A stretch of 31,793 nt of DNA, from contig JAYMSP010001465.1 in the NCBI GenBank assembly GCA_036897095.1, positions 1 to 31,793 of the forward strand, given 5' to 3'. Below the pieces are notes generated by a model. The model was given only the letters and a program-made list of their open reading frames with translations, made no database searches and had not been told where the DNA came from. Positions 1 through 8,947 of the stretch are shown here, piece after piece; position 1 is the first letter of the stretch; each line of letters opens with the position of its first letter. Source of the DNA: Plantago elongata (Eukaryota > Streptophyta > Magnoliopsida > Lamiales > Plantaginaceae). The translations under genes were made by a program, and so were the position numbers.

Positions 1-510
1 ATCAACTTCACCTTTCTTAAAACCACTTTCCAGAAGGTATTTGGCCAAAGTGTCATACCATGCTCTTGGAGCCTGTTCCAGTCCATACAGAGCTTTCTGT
101 AACTTATAGACCATCCTACTTTCTAAGGAAACTTCAAAGGCTAGTGGTTGATCAACATAGATTTCCTCAGCAAGTTCACCGTTCAGAAATGCACTTTTGA
201 CATCCATTTGATAAACTTTAAAGTCATTATGAGCTGCAAAGGCTAGAAAAAGTCTGATTGCGTCCAATCTTGCAACTGGTGCATATGACTCATCAAAGTC
301 TAAGCCTTCAGTCTGGGTAAATCCTTTGGCAACCAACCTAGCCTTGTTTCTGGTTATTTCACCAGACTCATTCATCTTGTTTTCGAAAACCTACTTACTT
401 CCGAACATAGATATTCCTTCAACAAATGGAACTAGTTTCCAGACCTTGTTTCTCTCAAATTTATCCAAGTTTTCTTGCATTGCAGAGATCCAATATTGAT
501 CCTTTAATGC
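1..510 (-). pseudogene. Copia reverse transcriptase, N-terminal part (broken)
   Basis: Translated on the minus strand this gives the classic copia RT start: an [10 protein letters not shown]-like stretch, then a Y-APVARL motif, then [11 protein letters not shown], which holds the first catalytic Asp, and then [19 protein letters not shown]. The catalytic YVDD box lies beyond the window edge. A premature TAG (complement at 391-393) replaces the conserved Trp of the KWVF motif, so the polyprotein is interrupted. The enzyme would copy element RNA into cDNA inside virus-like particles; this copy cannot. The identification is secure from the motif string. Confidence 0.85.
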
Positions 511-982
511 ATCTTCAATAGTCTTAGGTTCAATGTATGAGATAAAACAGCCAAAGATAGAATCAACATTTCAATTATTGCTCTCCTAGTTCTAACACCA
601 TGATCAATTGGACCAATCACATCCTTTGCGGGATGATCCTTGATCCATTTCATTATAGGTTTTGAACTAGTAAGGTCATTATCTACGTGATCTAAATGTG
701 AATAACTACGATTATGACTTGATACTTCTTCAGTATCTGTGATTTTTTTTACACTAGAAGTGCAGTAAATATCAGACACTTGTTCAGTGTTATAGGTTTC
801 TAGAATACGTCATCAGAAAGGTTATTTCCAGAAAGGTTTCTACGATGAATATTATCAGTTTACATTTCTAAAATCCTCATAGGAAATTCTTCATCATGTC
901 TAAAAGTCATCTGGTTGTTACTAGGCATATCATGCTTTTCTTCGTCAGACTCATCCTCAATTTTAATGACAGAGTTTCTCCT
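511..982 (-). pseudogene. Integrase-RT linker of the copia polyprotein
   Basis: This stretch joins the integrase C-terminus to RT on the minus strand. It is the low-conservation, acidic/serine-rich linker expected at this place in copia polyproteins, with short open pieces (for example 504-779) separated by frame changes. No catalytic domain is expected here and none is seen. It is assigned by position between two recognisable domains. Confidence 0.55.
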
Positions 983-1672
983 TTATGAGGGTTCTTCTTT
1001 AGAATCCTTCATCAGGAGTTCCTTGAATCTATCTGAGAGTTCTTCATCAAGGGATATTTTCTTGCTTCCTTCATAGAATAACACATGAACTGATTCTTCA
1101 ATATTCTTAGAATAATCAAGAAATACACCTTCATCTTCCTTTGATTGAAATGTTCTCAAATAGTCTTTTCCATTGTTATGAACAAAACATCTACAACCAA
1201 ATACACTCAAGTGTTTGATATTAGGGGGTCTACCAACCAAAAGCTCATAAGGAGTTTTGTCATGGTGTTTGTTTATCAAACATATGTTCGGAGTGTAGCA
1301 TGTTGTATTTATCAACCAAATAAATTTCACTTATTTCAGCATCAGCTAGCATTGTCTTTGCAATTTCTTTAAGGGTCCTATTCTTCCTTTCCACAACACC
1401 ATTTTGTTGTGGTGTTCTTACAGAAGATTGTTGATGTTATATACCTTTGCAGGTACACAACTCTTTTATGTACTGGTTGACAAATTCAGTACCATGTTAT
1501 GTTCTAATTGCAGATACTTTGTCATTTTTCATGACTTCAAGCTTGTTAAAAAAGTTTGGTATCTCCACCCTCGCATCAGATTTTTGTTTCAGAAAGACAA
1601 CCCAGGTAAACCTAGAGAAGTCATCTACAACAACTAGATCATACACTTCTTGCCTGCATAACTAGTTACCGA
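983..1672 (-). pseudogene. Copia integrase core and C-terminal part (broken)
   Basis: The minus strand shows the integrase signature RTPQQNGVVERKNRTL at about 1380-1430, containing the third catalytic residue (Glu) of the DDE core. It is followed by TPYELLVGRPPN and the copia-specific FGCRCFVHN block within the 983-1330 open frame. The upstream core (1430-1672) holds HGTEFVN-like and FSRFTWV-like pieces but is split between frames. Integrase would insert cDNA and make short target duplications. At least two frameshifts separate the pieces, so no active enzyme can be made. Confidence 0.85.
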
Positions 1673-1924
1673 TTATTCAAAAAGATCCATATGTAATAGT
1701 TGTAGTGGTCTAACACGTGAATGTCTAGTTTTGGACTTGAAAGAGGTTTTGGATTGTTTCCCCAATTGGCAAGCAGAGCGGACACCGTCCATTCTGAATG
1801 TTGTTTTAGGTAATCCAACCACTAACTCTTTCTTGGCAAGTTTGTTCAGAGTTTTAAAATTAAAGTGACTCATTCTCTTGTACCATAACCAATGTTCTTC
1901 AGTGTGACCTGATTGACTCACCAT
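1673..1924 (-). pseudogene. GAG-pre-integrase (integrase zinc-binding) domain
   Basis: An 83-aa open stretch contains WYKRMSHFNFKTLNKL and, further on, ACQLGKQSK, which match the N-terminal zinc-binding domain of copia integrase (Pfam GAG-pre-integrase type). The usual W-H-x-R start reads W-Y-K-R, and only one Cys of the CxxC pair is visible, so the HHCC metal site is degraded. It sits directly upstream of the integrase core, as in all copia polyproteins. Confidence 0.8.
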
Positions 1925-2199
1925 GAGACATTATTAAGTTGTGGTAGATGTTCAATCAGCGACATATATAATTCCTTTCCGCCTAGCAACCAAGACTATA
2001 TGCTTTGACTCATTGTCAATCAATATGTAGAATTTTGATTTTATTCTCACCGAATATCCCCTATCTGCAAACTAGCTCATGCTTAGAAGATTATATTTCA
2101 AACCTTTAACATGTAATACATCATAGATTGTAAGGGATCCTAATTTGACGTTGTCAAATCCTATGGAAGAATTTAATTTTTCTCCAACAAACGTGATAT

Positions 2200-2300
2200 T
2201 TAGTACAATATCACATAATTTGCTTTGTCTCCTGTAATGTGCTTCTCGCATCCACTATCAGATAGCCATTGAGCCTTTGTCCATGATGCGTTCTGCACAA
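2200..2300 (-). pseudogene. Copia aspartic protease fragment
   Basis: The minus strand reads W-x3-DSGCEKHITGDK. The catalytic D-S-G triad is encoded at 2251-2259 (complement). This is the standard copia protease start (W-x-L-DSGCS-H-TG). The downstream half, 1925-2200, is out of frame. The protease would cut the Gag-Pol polyprotein. It lies between gag and GAG-pre-integrase, as expected. Confidence 0.75.
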
Positions 2301-2358
2301 AATAGGAAACAAGAGTTAGGTTCGTGCTTCAGAAACAGAACTACTTAGGCTAAACACT

Positions 2359-3769
2359 TCATGTGGGGATCCATTTCTGAAGGAATCTCTTAGGAGTTGG
2401 TTTTTTTCTACTTGGAACATAAGGAGGAATTTTAGAATCATCGAATGTCAAATCAATCTTCCTTCTTGGAGTGTTCCTTGGTGTTCCTCGTGGTGGCTTT
2501 AGAGACCTGTCAGGTTTCTGAGTTTGCTTTTCAGGAAGCATAGTCTTCCTGGCCAAATTTCTTCTAGCCCTGGCATTCAGATTTTCAGTGGCTTGGGATT
2601 GCTTCCATTCTGATAATTGCTATACGCAATTCTAACTTTCCACCATCGCTCTTGTCCTTCTTTATATTGTTGCATGAGGACCTTCCCGGTAGCACGATAT
2701 CCAATACCATTTCGAGCACCATTGGCTTTCTGAACACGATTTTCAGCAGCCTCACTAGATTCTGCATCATCCTTATATCCATGGAATGGTACAGTACGAA
2801 ATACAGAAAGACCAACGATGCTTCCCTTTTTAGTGATACAACGTTGTGGATGATCACAAGTTAAAGGATCATGTTTCTTTTCAGAAACCATTTTTTGTTG
2901 TTCCTTCAATGGTTTGGTCGCAACTACTTTACCTTTGTCAAGAACCTTAGATTTCTGACCTATGCTATAGGTTTCTTTAGATTCTTTCTGTTGACTTTTT
3001 ACAAAGTCAATATTCCATCACTCTTCTTCAGAAGAGTGGAATTACTTGATTGGGCATCAAGTCCAAGTCCTCCTTTCTCAGAAGGGTCTCTCAAATATGA
3101 TTGAACCTCGATGAGAGTGTCACTAGCATTGGCAAATGATTTGAAAGAAACTGCCTTCTTTCTAAGTTCTTTATATTCAGAAAACAGTTTCTTCAACTTC
3201 TCATTCAGCTCATTCAAGGAGTTCATGAGAATTTTTATTCTTCGATATCTGAGACTTCAGAGATGTTATTTTAGCGTCCTTTGTTACATATACAATGGTC
3301 AAATCAGAAAGCTCTTTCTGAAGAGTTTCTTTGCATTCTTCCAGAATCTTGGTCTTTGACTCAGCAACCAAAAATTATTTCTCATATCGATTAAGTTCAC
3401 CCTTGACCAATTCCAAATCCTTAATGCCATCATCATCACTTTCATAGTACAAGAATTGTGATGTGTTTATTACCTCATAAGCTATAAGGCATTCTTCAAT
3501 GTTGGATATGTCGGGACCTACGATCTCAACAACTCCACAAATATCATTCTTCTTTAGGCCAAAGTCGATAACATCGTGAGTTATCCCGCAAAATTCTGGT
3601 GATGGTAATTTTGAGTCCTCTAAATCCTCATTTTCAGAATCTGACTCAATATCCAGAGTATCAAGTTGAATTTGGATTTTCTTTCTCTCTTCAGTGAGCA
3701 ATGCCCTCTGAGTTCTTTTGAATGTTCTTCTCTCCTTTTTGTCACCCGTCGTAGGCTTGTTAAAAGCAG
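2359..3769 (-). pseudogene. Gag C-terminal extension (Sirevirus-type)
   Basis: Three open pieces in different frames (3375-3701, 2999-3226 and 2359-2909) together form the long region after the Gag zinc knuckle. The first begins MLTEERKKIQIQLD and is strongly similar to the plus-strand frame at 14792-15208. It contains ITHDVIDFGLKKN and an acidic serine-rich segment. The second is Lys/Glu-rich and coiled-coil-like (NELNEKLKKLFSEYKELRKK), followed by a GLGLD motif of the kind common at this place in Sirevirus Gag. The third is basic. The zinc knuckle itself is lost at the 3769 breakpoint. Confidence 0.75.
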
Positions 3770-3775
3770 CAGAAG

Positions 3776-4798
3776 CACGAAATATAGTACAGTGTAGTTA
3801 TTGCTCGAAATGAAATGTCACTAATCTCTTGCAGAACTCTCTGAAAATCGATATACACATGGGAGTACTAATTTCAAGATATGAACGAATTGAAATTGAA
3901 ATATGTCTAACAGATACTATTCAAATGACTCAAATTCGTCTACAAATATTACCACCTAGAAGCTGAGAAATACACACGAACTACGCTCTTATCAATTATC
4001 TAACAAGTATTCTCTCAAGCATTCTTACTATCTTTCTCTAAGCTTTCTGTTGCGACCAATGGTCGAGAAATCAGTAGTAGTTCTAAGTGTCCTGATCCTT
4101 CAATAAGTGTTGTAATTTTTGAAAGAGTTGAATCTTTGGATAACTATCTGAGATTCATTCTCTTGAACAAATCTCATAAGCGTGGGACAGTAAAAGAGCT
4201 AGCTACCATACATTGCATAAGTATATAATGAAGTCTTGATTTTTCAAGTTCTCTGGATATAACTAAAAAGTTATAAAAGAAGCTTACCTGACAATCAACT
4301 CATAACCAAACACCATTAGGCCTGGAATACATGAAGTACTTGATTTGGAAAATCAAGGAATAGCTCCAAGGCTAGCTTGATTACATGAAGTACTTGGCTC
4401 TAGGAGCTAGGGAACAACTCAGGGGGAACATTTGGTTGGGAACTATTTTTTTTTAAAGGAATCTTAGAATATAATTATTGTAAGGTGAATTCAATTACTT
4501 GTTCTAGTGGATTATAGGTCTCTAAAAGGCCGAGTGGATTAGTTGGAGGATTACACCACTTCCAGATAGCACTATACTTGTGTTATTTACTTTCTGTATT
4601 TATATTTCACCAACTCTCACACACACATTTACTTCTGTAAATCACAAACTCATTTATCTATTACATAAGTCTTCCGCTCTCTGAAATTAAGTATCAGATA
4701 ACTACAAATATCTGAGAAATCGTGTTTATCGATAAAAGTTTGAAAAGTCTATCCCCCCCCCCCCCCCAAGTCTTTTCCTGACGTTATCTGGACCAACA
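3776..4798 (+). mobile_element. Sirevirus LTR fragment (a), 5' end missing
   Basis: This aligns with positions about 404-1439 of the full LTR at 12318-13756: shared landmarks are a T-A-rich promoter block near 3940, paired GAAGTACTTG motifs near 4337 and 4388, and the terminus GACCAACA ending at 4798. The 5' third is missing and is replaced by inverted gag sequence. The TATA box has decayed (TACAAATA instead of TATAAATA). No primer-binding site follows; the next base starts the accessory region, so the LTR end is fused to element-internal or other DNA. Confidence 0.85.
4753..4767 (+). repeat. 15-base poly-C tract in LTR fragment
   Basis: An uninterrupted run of 15 C lies near the 3' end of LTR fragment (a). 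The other LTR copies have short C-rich stretches with interruptions at the same place (13712-13722, 16162-16174), so the homopolymer is a local expansion. Its length may be inexact because such runs are error-prone in sequencing. Confidence 0.9.
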
Positions 4799-4860
4799 CA
4801 TACAGGTCTTTACTCAATCACACTTAATATTTCTCCTTTCAAGATCATTAAGACCTAGAA

Positions 4861-5279
4861 GTGCAAGGGGATGAAGTTGTGATCACCCCCACACAAATGG
4901 AAGTTGATGATGCCCTCAAGGTAACATCACCAGAAAAAGTTCCAGAAATCGTACGGGTTTCAAAGAAAGATGTTTCTAAACCTCCCATTCGGGGGGTGAG
5001 TGACAATTTAGATAACATCAAATGTTTAAACTCAAACAACTTTCTGGAACTCCATTTTTTATGTGTTGATTTTTATTCTTATGTTCAAGCGAAAAGAAAG
5101 GTTGTTTAGGACCAAACTCCCAAGTCCCCACCTCACAACTACGTATATGAGGCATCCATTGCCCAAGTAGGCCCTCCTTCTGACTGGTGTATCTACACAG
5201 GTAACTTAGAAACCAAACTACAACATGTTTTGATTCTAATCAAAACTCTTTCCTTTAGGCTCCAACAGATGTGTCAGTG
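4861..5279 (+). pseudogene. Accessory ORF, first segment, with possible intron 4996-5109
   Basis: The frame reads from 4861 (GTG, so the true start is probably upstream or lost) and gives a valine/proline/lysine-rich peptide. At 4996 a consensus donor GTGAGT occurs after a complete codon. At 5107-5109 the frame meets TAG, which is also a plausible acceptor (TTGTTTAG). Removing 4996-5109 (114 bp, T-rich) joins two open frames in phase 0 and extends reading to about 5277. A second donor/acceptor pair (5201 to 5258) is only 58 bp apart and less convincing. The product is not recognised. Confidence 0.4.
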
Positions 5280-5469
5280 ATCGATGTGGAGTCTACACTC
5301 GATTACTTAAGTTCTTCAAGTGTTTCAAGAAATGGCAAGGTCTTTGACGTGCTGATCTACAAAACTTACCAGGGTGATCGATGACAAGGTTAAAAGAGAA
5401 AGATATTTTGATTAGGAGAACTATCTCCAAACTAGGTTTCCCACATAGTAGTATTCTCACACTACTCTG

Positions 5470-5863
5470 TTGCACGAAGGCTTCTCTAATGAAGTGGCAC
5501 ATAAACTATTAACAGATTTTGAAGCTGGTGATGAACAAACCAGAATGCATATTGTGTTTAAACCTGCATTGCCCAAGACTATAAGTGTTTATCCAACAAA
5601 ACATGAAGAAGTAAATGGGCGAATGGTCACACTTCCAGACGTGATCAATCTTGTTTCTAAGGATGAGTAAGAAACTGATAAGAATGATTTCAAAGATCCT
5701 CCCTCAGATGATCACAAGGATGATGATACAAAAGGTTGACGATGATAGTCCTACCTCATGGAATGGTGGAATAGCACAAGGTAACAAGAACACAAGTGTT
5801 GAAAAGCATACTTTTCAGAAATCCCCACCACCATCTCCTAAATCCGCACATCCTTTTCCTTAA
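5470..5863 (+). pseudogene. Accessory ORF, second segment
   Basis: Two overlapping open pieces cover this span. The first, 66 aa, contains FEAGDEQTRMH and PDVINLVSKDE; after its stop the same frame continues with an Asp/Lys-rich run (DDHKDDD). The second ends in a proline/serine-rich stretch (SPPPSPKSAHPFP). The composition is that of a soluble, partly disordered protein. No domain is recognised. It belongs with the flanking pieces of the accessory region and is broken by stops at 5668-5670 and 5861-5863. Confidence 0.4.
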
Positions 5864-5904
5864 CAACAAGACTCAATGAAAGAGGCTGAGTAGATTGCTA
5901 AGTG

Positions 5905-6339
5905 AAGCAAGAACAAGCCATTCTGGATGCTCAAGCCAGAGTTGAAAAGCTCACTAGTTTGTTGAACGATGAACACAGAATTCATCTTGAGCTACAGGCT
6001 TAGATAGAAGAAAAGAATGCTCAAGTATTGAAGCTTGAACCACAAAATCACAAGGAAAGGGATTTCCTTGGTGAGAAAAGAAAGCTGAAGAGAGATATTG
6101 AAGTCACAACTACAGAGATAAATGCATTGGAGACTCATGACAAGCATGATGTTGAGGCTGCATTTCCAAAAAGTTCCCATTCTTCTTCAAAGCTTAAAGG
6201 CAAGGAAGCAATGGTTTCAGGCCTAGACCAAGATGATGACGAGGTCTCTGATGATGAAGAAGAAGAAGAAGATGAAGATGAAAACAAATGGGTTGATCTC
6301 ATCGAGGAAGACATGATTCATGCAGATCAAAAGAATTAG
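5905..6339 (+). pseudogene. Accessory ORF, coiled-coil and acidic segment
   Basis: One frame runs from about 5905 to 6339 with a single in-frame stop at 6001-6003. The first part is a heptad-like coiled coil (ILDAQARVEKLTSLLNDEH, then LGEKRKLKRDIEVTT). The last part is an acidic run of consecutive Asp/Glu at about 6232-6285. A coiled coil followed by an acidic stretch has been described for the envelope-like frame of SIRE1-type elements, but this is also a common architecture elsewhere. No membrane segment is seen here. Confidence 0.45.
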
Positions 6340-6357
6340 TAGTTAGTTGTTTCTCAC

Positions 6358-7178
6358 TTGAAGAGGATGGCCCCCAAGTCGTTTAGTCAGATACCTAACA
6401 TCAACACTGACTATCAAGACAAGTACATAGTCCTGGCTAGACTCATAAATGAGTTGGTTATGCAAAACAGCCAGGTTCTAGCATTTTTCCTTGCAGAACT
6501 AAAGGCATTTGTTGTGTTACGTTGTTCACTCAGAGAACAACCAGTATGATGATTGCCCAGAGAGATCTTGTCATGAATAGGGATGAAGATCTAGACACAA
6601 CTCATAAAGCACTGAATGAAGCATACTATTCCGCATGAAAGGCATATGTTGTGCATGGTCCTTTTGATAAGTTCACAAACAGGGAGATGTACTCCTTACA
6701 AAGATTCAAGAGCTACAATCTGAACTCCAAAAGTTGGTGGAAAGCTACAACATACTGAGCAAAAAATTTTAAGATTAACAAGTTCCAAAGGAAAGATAAA
6801 CTTCCTGAAGAAGAAGAAGAAGAAGCTGAGTTAAAAAAAAGAAACAAGAAAATGAAGATGGTTGCAAACCATCACATGATTTTTGTGATGATGATGATTG
6901 AATCAGATCCTGATGAGAATCCACTTCACATAAATAGGAAGATAGTGGACAACCTATCTTATCAAATTTCTACAGTTCCAATTGCTACACAAACATCCTT
7001 TAGAAAAACCAAGTCTATCCAGGGTGGTTCTTCTAGCAAAAACCCCAGGGCTAATGATACTCCATATGAGAAAGCTAAAGCAAGAACAAAAAGGAGTAAG
7101 GATTCTAAGCTTAGCAGTGTGAGCTCAGAAATTGTTGAAATACCTCCAAGACTTGCTGATGCCCTAAGTCAAGATTGA
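6358..7178 (+). pseudogene. Accessory ORF, basic/serine-rich segment
   Basis: Open pieces at 6358-6549 and 6852-7178 are linked by frame-shifted sequence containing DLDTTHKALNEAYYS and a Glu run (6811-6825). The second piece is basic and serine-rich (KAKARTKRSKDSKLSS) and ends at TGA 7176-7178. The first piece has a short hydrophobic stretch (VLAFFLAELKAFVVL) that could be a weak membrane segment or part of a helix. No known domain is recognised. Confidence 0.4.
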
Positions 7179-7340
7179 TGACAACCAATCCTCCTAGAGA
7201 TGCATTTACCAGAAAATGGCTACTGGATTCTGGATCTCCAACATCTCCTTGTCAACAAGAACTTTCATGAACCCATCTATAAACATATGATGGCATGGAG
7301 AAAAGAAAAGCCAGTACTTAGCCCTACAAACTATGTCCAT

Positions 7341-8066
7341 ATTTATGGACTTGATCCAAGTCCATCCTTTAATTAGTAGTCCAACTCAGTTTACATCTTA
7401 ATTAGATTTGCATTGACTCATTTAATTGGACCTGAGACAAAACTAGTTAGATCTAGTTTTATCCAGATCTATCACAATATTTTCTTCTTTGTATATCTTC
7501 ACCTTCTCTCTTCAATCTTCACGTGAAATTGGAAAACCAGGCCGCCTCTTCTTTGCTCTTCGCTTTTCCTTCTCTGTTTGATACGATCGTCATCACCTAC
7601 CTTCCAGGTAGCTCCACCTTTATTTCTCTTCCATGGCTATTGAATTTGAAGATGATCTTATTCATGCTCTAGTTTTGGATTAGGTATTTTTATTAGTAAA
7701 TGATAATGTACGTATTTAATCTTCTATCTCGCGGTCTCGCCACTTATTTCTAGTTGTGATCCAATCTAGATGGAATAGACGTCATAATCTCTCACGTATT
7801 CACCTTTGCAAATGGGAAGCTTGATCTGATTAAGATGGCTATGGAGAAATAAGGTTTTGATTGTTAATGTTCCCAAATGTATAGGAGGTGAAGAAGCCTG
7901 TGCTAAGCTTTCTGGGAGAAACTGTGAGCAATTATTGAAGTTTCTATAAAATTGGACCGATACTGTTTAATCTCCATTGGATTCACATTCAGTCCACATT
8001 AGATCCACAGAGTGGATCAATTTGAGATATGAATTGGACTTGGTCTAAGTCTATATGAGTGTATCT
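7341..8066 (+). mobile_element. Probable small DNA transposon inserted in the accessory region
   Basis: The left end (ATGGACTTGATCCAAGTCCA, 7345-7364) and the reverse complement of the right end (AGACTTAGACCAAGTCCAAT, near 8035-8056) are similar, giving terminal inverted repeats of roughly 20 bp. The protein-like composition of the accessory region stops at the left end and resumes after the right end. The interior (7440-7660) looks like a plant leader: TTGTATATCTTCACC followed by CT-rich sequence. No clear target duplication or transposase is visible, so the superfamily is unknown. Confidence 0.4.
7345..7365. repeat. Perfect hairpin, 9-bp stem
   Basis: ATGGACTTG at 7345-7353 and CAAGTCCAT at 7357-7365 are perfect reverse complements around a 3-base loop (ATC). 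It forms the left tip of the putative inserted transposon and may be its sub-terminal inverted repeat. Confidence 0.8.
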
Positions 8067-8606
8067 GACACAAACTAGATTATAAAATTTGCAAGGCTAC
8101 CGGTACTGATAAATTCTATGCATGTGAAGTCATGGTTGTTTTTGAAGTCAAAAAAAGGACAAAATCTATGAACAAGGAGCTTGATGATGAATGTCCATGT
8201 AAGAAGCCAGATGATGTGTACAAGATCCCAAAGCTGATAGGAAGTGGCACAGGCACTAGAAACAAGCTAGATGTTCATCCTTATGAATCATTCTACATGA
8301 CAGAGAAGCAGTGAGATATTTCAGATTCTTCTACAGATTCATCAAGCACTCAGAACTAAGGGTTGGTAATGGGCAAGATACTTCTGGATCAAGCATTTTG
8401 TTGAGAAAAATCCCTCAAGAGAACTCAAAGAGATATGTGACTTTGCCAAAGAAACATAAATCGCAGTCAAAACTTATCTCTTTGACTATATCCTAGATAT
8501 GAAGATATACAAGGACAAGGAATTCAAAAACGGATCCATTAGACTATCTGATGAAGAAAATGAGGTTGCTGAGAACTTTTTGTGTTTTGAAGACTTGAAA
8601 ACTTAG
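8045..8606 (+). pseudogene. Accessory ORF, C-terminal segment
   Basis: After the inserted repeat, a frame continues through FYACEVMVVFEVKKRTKSM to a stop at 8312-8314. Coding-like sequence continues in another frame and ends with a clean, strongly charged C-terminus (FKNGSIRLSDEENEVAENF) at TAG 8604-8606. The last part can be read from ATG 8499. A Cys pair (CPC) occurs near 8191. No family is recognised. It is the last coding-like sequence before the 3' untranslated tail and polypurine tract of this element. Confidence 0.4.
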
Positions 8607-8934
8607 TTAATAGAATGCTTACTTGGATTTTGGACTCTCCTGTTGTTCTATTTACTTAAATAGTTTTTTGTGTATTTTTCTGATTTAACTTTATCTCATC
8701 ATATCTTGTAAAAGTTATCTTTGTACTATAATTGTTATTATCTGATGAACCTACTTTTAGATATCATTTATGAAAGGTAACTAGTCAACAAAGAACTCAT
8801 TATGATTTGGTTGATGTTTACTTTCTATACTTGATTAAAGTGAATTGTATAATCATAACAAATGATTAAGTGCTGGATTGTTTTCTCTATCCAGATTGTA
8901 GTAGGAATGTAGATAGTCATATTTGTCTGATCAT
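8607..8934 (+). other. Non-coding 3' tail of the element
   Basis: About 330 bp of T-rich sequence with no open frame lies between the end of the accessory frame and the polypurine tract. Similar AT-rich tails upstream of the polypurine tract are usual in plant copia elements. No other feature is seen. Confidence 0.5.
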
Positions 8935-8947
8935 AAAGGGGAAAATT
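8935..8947 (+). other. Polypurine tract of the Sirevirus-like element
   Basis: AAAGGGGAAAATT lies immediately before the LTR start TGTTAGGAATA at 8948, preceded by TTTGTCTGATCAT. This is the usual place and composition of the plus-strand primer used in reverse transcription of copia elements, and it fixes the 3' LTR boundary. Confidence 0.85.

Larger units (their letters stand above)
1..3769 (-). mobile_element. Sirevirus-like Ty1/copia internal region, truncated
   Basis: On the minus strand the order is gag C-terminal extension, protease, GAG-pre-integrase, integrase, reverse transcriptase, which is the Ty1/copia order. The copy runs off the left edge of the window inside RT. At its upstream end it stops abruptly at 3769, just inside the gag zinc-knuckle region, where it meets a plus-strand LTR fragment. 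Its gag part is clearly homologous to the plus-strand gag near 14725-15280, and its RT part (1-111) overlaps the plus-strand RT at 16208. Stops and frameshifts interrupt every domain, so it is a dead copy. Sirevirus assignment rests on the long coiled-coil gag tail and is an inference from family knowledge. Confidence 0.85.
4799..8606 (+). mobile_element. Accessory (env-like position) region of Sirevirus-like element
   Basis: This 3.8-kb stretch lies between a fused LTR end (4798) and the non-coding 3' tail, polypurine tract and 3' LTR (8935-10398). No gag, protease, integrase or RT motif is present. It holds a chain of plus-strand open pieces with protein-like composition: a proline/valine-rich start, an acidic coiled-coil part, a basic serine-rich part and a charged C-terminal part ending at 8606. 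Sireviruses such as SIRE1 carry an extra, envelope-like frame of unknown function at this location, so that is the leading explanation. A captured host gene fragment is the alternative. It is decayed by stops, frameshifts and an inserted repeat. Confidence 0.5.

Noticed and set aside
5201-5258. Second candidate intron in the accessory region
   Set aside because: The donor and acceptor are plausible, but 58 bp is below the usual plant minimum, the segment is also open as coding sequence, and the spliced frame soon stops.
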